A stretch of DNA of 64,000 nucleotides. Origin: Anthoceros angustus. Taxonomy: Eukaryota; Streptophyta; Anthocerotopsida; Anthocerotales; Anthocerotaceae. Positions 57,180 to 64,000 of the stretch are shown here, in pieces (the first letter of the stretch is position 1; each line of letters starts with the position of its first letter). Below the pieces are notes generated by a model. The model was not told where the DNA came from, ran no database searches, and saw only the letters and a list, made by a program, of their open reading frames with translations. Location of the stretch: positions 124,001 through 188,000 of the forward strand of contig MU008179.1 of the NCBI GenBank assembly GCA_010909165.1, in the 5' to 3' direction. Made by a program: the position numbers and the translations under genes.

Positions 57180-60111
57180 TCTTACATGTACTTCGTTAAC
57201 TCGGATAGCCTCTTTAGCCCCATGTTGGCTGAATGTTCTTGATGCTTCACGCTGCTGAGTGCCTTTGTCAGCACGTCCGCTGTCATCTGCTCTGTTGCGC
57301 AGTATAGTACCATGAATTTGTCGTCGTTTATAACTTGTCTTATGAAATGAAATTGTACCTCTACGTGTTTAGTATGAGTGTGGAACTTCGAGTTGTAGGT
57401 TAGTGAGATAGCACCCTGATTGTCGCAATACAAGGGTCTTGGTATCCGTTGAGTTTCTCCTAACTCCGTGAGTTCATAGAGCTGCCAAAGTCCATCCTTG
57501 CATGCATGGGTTAAGGAGCAGTACTCGGCCTCTGTTGGTATAGTACCATGAATTTGTCATTATTTGCTGCTCCAACTTGTTGTTGTCCCACCAAGTAGGT
57601 AAACGTAGCTACTTATGCTCTTTTACGGCCGTGATGTTCTTTGGCGGTCAGAACCCCTCGAGTTGTAGGGGTTGATGTTGTTGGATTTGAGAGTGATAGA
57701 GAAGTCCCATATCTGAGGTAGCCCTTAGGTACCTAAAGATTCTCTTCACTGCTTTCTAGTGAGCTCGAGTAGGAGCTGATAAGTACTTAGACAAGGCTCC
57801 CACTGAAAATGAAAGATCCGGTCTAGTGCAGACCATTAGATACATTAGGCTTCCGAGCGCTGAAGAGTAATAAGGCAGCTCATCGCTACTGTGAGGATTA
57901 TCTTCATGTTGTTGGTCCTCTTCTTCAGTAAGCTTCAGGTTGATCTCCATAGGTGTGGAGATGGGCTTGGAGTCTACATCTTGTACTTAGTTAGAATCTC
58001 CTGTATGTACTTGGACTGATGGATAAATAGGCTTCTAGCCTTTCTATCTCTTATAACTTGAATCCCTAGACAAAATGAGAGTTCCCGAAAGGTGGTCATA
58101 GAGAATCGTTTTGCTAACACGAGTCTGTTGTCCTCTAGAAGTGCCCTGGAGTTGGACATAAGGATAATATCGTCCACGTAAACTGTTAATATAATAAAAT
58201 GGTTACAGACTCTTTTAATATATATGTTGCTATCAGAGGAGAGCCTAGTGAAATCTAATTCCTCCAGGGTGTCATCCAGCTTGGAGTACCACTCTAGAGC
58301 GCTTTGCTTGAGTCGGTATAGGGGATTGTGTGTTGAAGGTCGCCATATAGGAAAGAAGTTTTTATATCTAGCTGCATAAGCTTATAATCATGATGGGAAG
58401 CTAGTGCCATTAGAATTCTTAATGAGGTAATTTTTAGTACGGGGCTAAAAGTCTCGTCGTAGTCAAAACCAGATTTTTGCGAGTACCCTTTAGCCACTAA
58501 TCGTATGCCTTTCTATGATGCCGCATTTAGTTTGATTTTGAAGGTCCATTTAGAACCAACTAGTTTTCTACCCTTAGGTAAGGAAGTTAGTGTCCAAGTT
58601 TTATTAGCTCTTAGTGAGTCCAAGCCTCGACCGATGGCTTTCTTCCAATTCTCCTTTCTCGGGCAAGTGATGGCCTCCGGTAGCTAATGGAACGAATCGA
58701 CCATCTTATAAAAGGCAATATGCTAAAAGTATTTTTAGGGTCCTTCCAGTTAGTAGGAGAGTACCTATTTATCTTGCCTGCGTTAGAACGCTGAGGACGT
58801 CTTCCCCTAGCGTCGTTGGTATTGTCAGGTTGTGGAGAGTCCTCGTGAGTGTCCTTGTAATTACCGTCTTCATGTCCGGCATTATCTAGCATATTTGGAA
58901 TATCGAAAATAGGGAAATTAGAATATATATTTCTGCTTGCCTTTGGAGTGCCGCGCGATGCAGGTGGTTGGCAGCCGAGAGAGATGTCTGATCCCGGTCC
59001 AGTTACCTGAGGCGGGCTGGAAGGATCGCCATGCACACTGGTGGATGGATCGCCACGCGCGCCTGCTTGTGAAGCGCTCCAACGGGTCTGCAGCCATGGC
59101 GCTGATGGTGGTGCAGGCCGGGCCCCGTCGAAGTCTGCTGGTGGAGGCGCTGTATGCTGAGCTTCGCCGAGGGTGTGAGGAAATGCGCCTGAGGAGGGCG
59201 CTGTGGTCAACGCCGGCCGGTGACGGGTGTTGCCCAGATCGGATGCTGGCAATTGGGCTATCCAGATCAGAGATGCCGCTTGTCTGCCGGGCGGTCCTGG
59301 TCAGACAGGCCGGGTAATGGGCCACCGGGCGTCCCTGATGTCGATGATCCGCGGTGAGGAGATCGAGGAGTTGGTGCGTCGCCATCGCCATCTTCGAGCC
59401 CCGATTGATGGGTATGCCGGAGATCGTCCCTCTCTGCCGAGGGCGTTGGCCGTGGCTCGAGCTCGAGGGTGATGATGCAGGGGAGACGAATCGTCTGCAA
59501 GTCGCCAAATAAAATGTCTGGTGTGGCTGGTGTCAGAGGACACTCACGTGTGTAGATAACATATCCTTCATTCGCTGCATATGCATCGTGTCCTCGTGAG
59601 TGTCATGTGACTGGAGCAGGACCGCCGTGAGGAGGGAGTCTTGACAAGTCGATGTCGTCCACATCGCTGTCTTTTGTCTGTGCAAGTTGTTGATCTGAAG
59701 AGGCTCCCACTGGAGGCTGGCCTTGCATGTCTTCGACGAAGGTGACATCGCGGGAGTGTGTGATTTTGTGAGTCTGTGGGTGGATCAGCTTGTATCCTTT
59801 AACCCCGTCCGTGAAGCCGATGAAAATATATTTCTGTGCTCGATTGTCCATCTTTGTGCGGGTAGCCTTTAGGATGTGCATGTATACGGTTGAGCCGAAG
59901 ACTCTGAGTGTGGAGAGGTCGCTCACCGCCTGCATCGTGATAGGGTGTGAGTTGTGGCAGGGAAGAGGTGAGGCTCCTGTTGAGGATGTAAACCACATAT
60001 ATGAGACATGGCCTCTGACCAATAGGTTTTGGGTAAGTGTGCGTGGATCAGCAAACAAGGTCTCCTTAGGACTGGTGACGGCTCCTGGTCACTAGTTGGA
60101 AGGGTGTACAC
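57141..60111 (-). mobile_element. Ty1/copia element, 5'-truncated, frame-broken
   Basis: On the minus strand, from high to low coordinates: integrase C-terminal region (59.6-60.06 kb: STLRVFGSTVYMHI, TKMDNRAQKYIFIGFTDGVKGYKL, then HSRDVTFVED); a GC-rich Pro/Ser linker (58.65-59.5 kb); reverse transcriptase start (RRPQRSNAGK, NWKDP); AKGYSQKSGFDYDETFSPV (58.45 kb); VDDIILMSN (58.17 kb); SLMYLMVCTRPDLSFSVGALSKYL (57.8 kb); and RNase H end YCDNQGAISLTYNS with TADVLTKALSSVKH (57.2-57.43 kb). The polypurine tract follows. Gag, protease, integrase core and 5' LTR are missing; the break near 60111 abuts another repeat. It differs clearly in sequence from the copia element at 1.9-6.5 kb. Confidence 0.85.
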
Positions 60112-60240
60112 CGGGTCGAAAGGTATACAAAAGCCACCAACACCATAATTCTGTAAGGAGGTTAATATACGAACCCCTTTCTTTTAGTTGTGAACCCCCT
60201 TGACGAAATCGACACAGTCCTTAAAAGAGGGTTTTAGCCC
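60105..60240 (-). repeat. Dispersed repeat, copy C (inverted)
   Basis: The 32 bp at 60139-60170 are the exact reverse complement of 62313-62344. On the minus strand the order is a GGGGGTT run, GTATATTAACCTCCTTACAG, then GGTGTTGG, paralleling copies A and B. It abuts the truncated end of the minus-strand copia element. Confidence 0.75.
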
Positions 60241-61277
60241 ATTGTTCAAAATGACATTACCCTTGTTGTTCCGTCCACAAGCGGAAAGTCTGCATTCTTT
60301 CCATTGACATGATAGAGAACTGTCTAGGCGGCCCAGCCCTCCGTGATGTGTTCGTGGACACCATTCAATAAATTCGGATCAAAACTACATGGTTCTACTT
60401 TGGAAAGAAACAAAACCAAGGTTGTGTGTGAACGCCAACATGGCGGCGTCCACATCGGACAAAATGGTAAACTTTAAAACAAGCATATGCGCTACGCCGG
60501 AATGGTCCCTCATGAGGACCAATCAGAACTCATCCGGCCTTGAGCCTTGACAGATGTATGACCACTTCTAAGTTCCACATGTGCTCCACTTCGGGTCATC
60601 AAAACCGTCGTTCTTGCCCATGGACTTGGTGTCTTCATTCTCCCCAACCACCTTGTCAAGCACTTGCGTAGCGTCCGTGATTGTGGTCGTAATCTATGCA
60701 TCATTCCTTTGCCGTTTTGGTTTACGAGGACGTTTTCGCCTGCCCGGGTTTTGGCTTTCACGGGTTTGAATCACTGCCTTCATCAAACAAGTAACTCATT
60801 CTCTCAACCGTTTGAATGTATGTTTCAAATTGAATGAGCAAAAATATGATATCTTTCACATCTTTAATCACAATGTACAACCTTGGTCGATCGCAAAGAT
60901 GGTGTCCAAGACTGAAACACATGCCTAGGAGCTATGACCTCCACAATATACTGGTCGCGGCCTCCAATGAGCTTGATAAAACGGAAGAAACTTAAGTGAG
61001 CCATAGCTCTCTTCACCATTTTGATTCCTTCATAATTTGCGACCATTAATATATCGTTATATATAATTTCAAACTCACGATCAACGATTGACAAATATTT
61101 CCCATGATTTTGGGTTTAAAACTACAAATTCTTAACTATGCTGGCCAAAATAAAGACATGTGAGTCAATGCCCACTTAGCTTTTCTATCAAACAAGATAA
61201 TCCGAATTGATAGCAGATGGGCGCATGGGCGCGGGCATGCCATTGCTCTTAAAATCAACGAAGTTGGTTTACTATAA
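60241..61277. other. Unrecognised interior of inverted-repeat-bounded interval
   Basis: No gene is named. The minus strand has weak coding character at 60.45-60.77 kb (a basic segment near RKPKRQRNDA) and 60.86-61.09 kb (REFEIIYNDILMVANYEG, MAHLSFFRFIKLIGGRDQYIVEVIAPRHVF). These do not match any transposase I know. Confidence 0.3.
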
Positions 61278-61347
61278 ACACTGTAGGGGTTGAACCCACA
61301 ATCTCCTTACTTTGAAGTAACTCCCCAACCACTCAAACAACTATGCC
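61278..61347 (-). ncRNA. tRNA-like sequence, possibly a SINE head
   Basis: On the minus strand a 70-bp segment has tRNA layout. It has an A-box-like TGAGTGGTTGGGG (61335-61323), a central hairpin TTAC-loop-GTAA, and a B-box-like GGTTCAACCCC (61296-61286). The acceptor stem is not convincing and no anticodon can be assigned. The pol III promoter boxes and repeat context favour a tRNA-derived SINE or tRNA relic over a working tRNA gene. Confidence 0.4.
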
Positions 61348-61411
61348 AACCTATGAAACTCATTGAACTGCTACTTATTTATTTTATCTATGAGAGCCAA
61401 AGGAGGATATG

Positions 61412-61660
61412 CATGGGGAGGGCGCCGGCCGGCCGGCGCCTTTGGGGAGGCCGTGCATGGGGAGGGCGCCGGCTGGCCAGCGGCCATGGGCATGACGTGT
61501 TGGGGAAGGGCGCCGGTCGGCCGGCGCCCATGGGCAGGGCGTGCATGGGAAGGGCGCCGGTCGGCCGGCGCCCATGGGCAGGGCGTGCATGGGAAGGGCG
61601 CCGGTCGGCCGGCGTCCATGGGCAGGGCGTGCAAGGGAAGGGCGCCGGTCGGCTAGCGTC
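61412..61660 (+). repeat. GC-rich 44-bp tandem array with palindromic cores
   Basis: Six units of 43-45 bp share GGGAAGGGCGCCGGTCGGCC, then GGCGCCCATGGGCAGGGCGTG. The first unit contains GGCGCCGGCCGGCCGGCGCC (61421-61440), a perfect 20-bp palindrome; later units carry one or two changes in it. The array stands in AT-rich surroundings. Open frames through it on both strands are an artefact of composition. Confidence 0.9.
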
Positions 61661-62204
61661 CTCTTTATGGATGCGTATTTTGAAACTCTTCTCTCATGCC
61701 ACGGTTGCACCCATTTTCTAAAAAACCTATGAACCTATTTTCATTCATTCATTCGTACTATACTATGTGCAGCTTTGTTCTCAAAGAATATATGGGCATG
61801 TTCAAGTACCCGCCAAAACGTGGAGCATAGCATTACTTTGAGACTATTGTGTAAAGAGACGCGATGTTGCCCGCGAATAAGGAGTCGGTCTACAAGTTAG
61901 GTCCCAAGACATCGGTCGGCCGACATCTTGTGACTCAAATTGTCAAGAATGAGGGTCTTCTCAGGAGTTGAGGACCCTCAAAATCCAATGGTCATGATTG
62001 TTCTCAAAGTCTTGTGTGAAACCCGAAGGTGGAGGCTATTCTTACCATGATTAGTCATAGATTTGTCGAGAATGCTCATAATTTTACAACCAAGACTAAT
62101 GGTCCTCATACATGGGCGTTAACTAGGCCTAAACTCGAAGGACAATCTATGGTTCCATACCCTTTGCTTGATGATATGGACATGAATGTTATGCTCAGCG
62201 CAAG

Positions 62205-62352
62205 TATCCACCCTTTTTCTAAGGCCTTTTTCGGACCAAGTGCCAGAAAACCCTCATTCAAGACCCATTGGAAACCCCCTTAGGCGTATAAAAGACAAAA
62301 AACCCCCATAGTGTATATTAACCTCCTTACAGAATTATGGTGTTCACCCAAA
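62205..62352 (+). repeat. Dispersed repeat, copy B
   Basis: It shares motif order with 6960-7112 (AGGCCTTTTT, CCCCCTTAGGCGTATAAAA, AACCCCC, GTATATTAACC, GTGTTCACCC). It also has a 32-bp perfect inverted match to 60139-60170. Copies B and C together bound a 2.2 kb interval. Confidence 0.75.
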
Positions 62353-62561
62353 ACCATGTTTTCCTGATTTCATTAAAAAAAAAAACCCCCTAAACCTAGG
62401 AGCAAATCATAGAGGAATCTGTTTTCCCGTATTTGTATGTCCTCATCTCATATTAGTTTGGCTAACCAGCGGGGTACATTGCCTATAAACGCAGATTTGA
62501 AAATCGTGGCAACTTGTATGGACAACAAAATGCAAACGCGCAATGGAAAGTCCACATGTGT

Positions 62562-63311
62562 TGAGTCGGTGTCCACCGTCATGGTCACCCCTCTACATTA
62601 GTGGGGAGGGTCGTGGTGGCACCGGACGTCCTGTGCATAAACCTTGCATCTCCGCCCAATGTCGGCGCGGGAGTGGAGGAAGATTTCGGACTGCCTTCCG
62701 CTCATGTGTACACCCGCGAGCCGCGACCCCGTCTGCGAATCGTTTGGAAGTGGCTTGCCACTGCCTCGGAATATTTGCATGCGATGGAGACCCCACCTCT
62801 CGACCACATCAAACGAGAATTCCACATGGGCGATGGAAATTGGAAGTTGACACCGGTGGCAATCACAACATGGGCGGGTTCCTTTCAAGCACGCTGGAGT
62901 GATCCCGCCCCGCTTCATTGCTTGGTCCTTAAGGAATTTCGGTTGAGGCGGAGTCGGTGTCCACCGTCATGGTCACCCTCTACATTAGTGGGGAGGTCGT
63001 GGTGGCCGTTACGTGCATAAACCTTGCATCTCACCCAATGTCGGCGGGAGTGGAGGAAGATTTCGGACGCCTTCTCATGTATACACATGCACCGGACCCC
63101 GTCTGAATCGTTTGGAAGTGGCTTGCCACCGCCTCGAATATTTGCATGCGATGGAGACCTCACCTCCGACGGTGACTCGAAGCGAGAATTCCACATGGGC
63201 GATGGAAATTGGAAGTTGCGCGGTGGCAATCACAACATGGGCGGGTTCCTTTCAATCACGCTGGAGTGATCCGGCTTCATTGCTTGGTCCTTAAGGAATT
63301 TGGTTGAGGCG
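62562..63311 (+). repeat. Direct duplication, 389 bp and 361 bp copies
   Basis: Copy 1 (62562-62950) and copy 2 (62951-63311) lie head to tail. Both begin GAGTCGGTGTCCACCGTCAT and end GGTTGAGGCG. Copy 2 is shorter through many 1-5 base losses (for example CCCC to CCC, GGCGCGGG to GGCGGG, TCTGCGAATC to TCTGAATC). Neither copy encodes a protein I recognise. Confidence 0.9.
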
Positions 63312-64000
63312 GGGGCTGGCGGTGCAAACTCGCGATACATCGCGGTAACGTGTTGATCAACACCGGATTCCACTCGGGGTTGGGCGGTGTGAATGGTGTG
63401 GAGGGCAAAGGAGCACCGACATGTCCAGTGTACTTACCGTGGTCAAGGATAAAATTGGAGAAAGTCATATTGCTACATGTGTACCGAGGCGTGTTAGTGC
63501 TATGTGAAAGCGATTGAACATCGTGTTTGTTGGATTGTCACATGACATCCATTGTCATCTTCAGACGCTTTTATCTCGTGGGTTTACAACATACATAGTC
63601 TTCTAGGTGGAGATTAGGAAAGCTTTGGCGATTGTATTGATCCGCCTGCACGAATGGACGCGCTTCTTTGAAATCGGTCCGTTGTTTCTGTGAAATCCAT
63701 ACCTTGCTGCGCAAAGACCCATGATCTCGCTCATCAAATACCCACAATCACCGAACACATTCTCGAATCACCACTCCCATGCTTCCTAGCTTGCGTGCTC
63801 CACCAAAGACCGTGTTCGTTGTCTAGGTCTCGCTGGACCTTGCCGCTGATGTGTTTGTTGTGTTCATAGCTTGCATGCACGTTCTGCAGATACCACACCG
63901 TCCGGTGCTTAAGACCACACCGGTCCTCCTACCGTAATCCTCGAAACAAACACGTAGCCTATCCACCGTCCGCACGACACCTCGATCCGTGAAGCAAAGT
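63312..64000. other. Unrecognised end of window
   Basis: I see no gene, RNA or element end here; composition is mixed. Confidence 0.5.

Noticed and set aside
61278-61347. Functional tRNA gene
   Set aside because: There is no convincing acceptor stem or assignable anticodon; it is kept only as tRNA-like.
61290-61721. Gly/Arg-rich proteins across the GC array
   Set aside because: All frames on both strands are open because of the 44-bp repeat, and the unit length is not a multiple of three.

Overview
The window is nuclear DNA of a plant. The genes have GT-AG introns, and the set is plant-specific or plant-like: a BEACH protein of the BCHC type, an F-box/CW/SNF2/RING protein of the Arabidopsis At3g54460 type, a mitochondrial-type sirtuin, a plastid SufE-BolA fusion, a class III peroxidase fragment and a LEA-like protein. 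PPR fragments and Ty1/copia elements are also present. Most introns are about 60-200 bp, intergenic gaps are short and PPR debris is common. This suggests an early-diverging land plant, perhaps Selaginella-like, but the species assignment is inference.

Layout. From 1 to about 24 kb the DNA is repeat-rich. It holds a Ty1/copia element with both LTRs (1915-6546), about 3 kb of unrecognised DNA, a decayed or error-ridden multi-exon gene of unknown family on the minus strand (about 10.24-13.5 kb), and a strand-asymmetric A/C-rich stretch with a tandem duplication (13.6-16.2 kb). Next come three arrays of short repeats (16.2-18.85 kb). The most unusual feature lies at 19.0-23.2 kb: a multi-exon plus-strand gene with the motif order of a beta-class (bacterial-type) amino-DNA methyltransferase. 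It is interrupted by a GC-rich insertion and followed by the tail of a retroelement.

From 24.8 to 55.2 kb lies a compact gene island, largely free of mobile elements. In order it holds BCHC2-like (minus), the F-box/SNF2 gene (minus), a PPR relic, SRT2 (plus), a truncated peroxidase (plus), LEA-like (minus), RPL10a (plus) and SUFE1 (plus). Five models were joined across introns (F-box/SNF2, SRT2, LEA, RPL10a, SUFE1) and all total an exact multiple of three. The sequence is therefore accurate here.

From 55.6 kb to the end repeats return. There is another PPR relic, a 5'-truncated copia element on the minus strand, and a 2.2 kb interval bounded by a perfect 32-bp inverted repeat. That interval contains a tRNA-like (SINE-like) sequence and an array of GC-rich palindromic 44-mers. 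A roughly 389/361-bp direct duplication follows.

The island genes serve unrelated housekeeping roles: membrane traffic, chromatin, mitochondrial deacylation, stress protection, translation and Fe-S assembly. They do not form a pathway. The LEA-like and RPL10a genes share a divergent promoter with ABRE and RY motifs on the LEA side. Copies of repeats in the flanks differ mainly by small indels in short tandem runs and near CpG. This may reflect methylation-linked sequencing error or real decay, and it affects how the broken frames there should be read.
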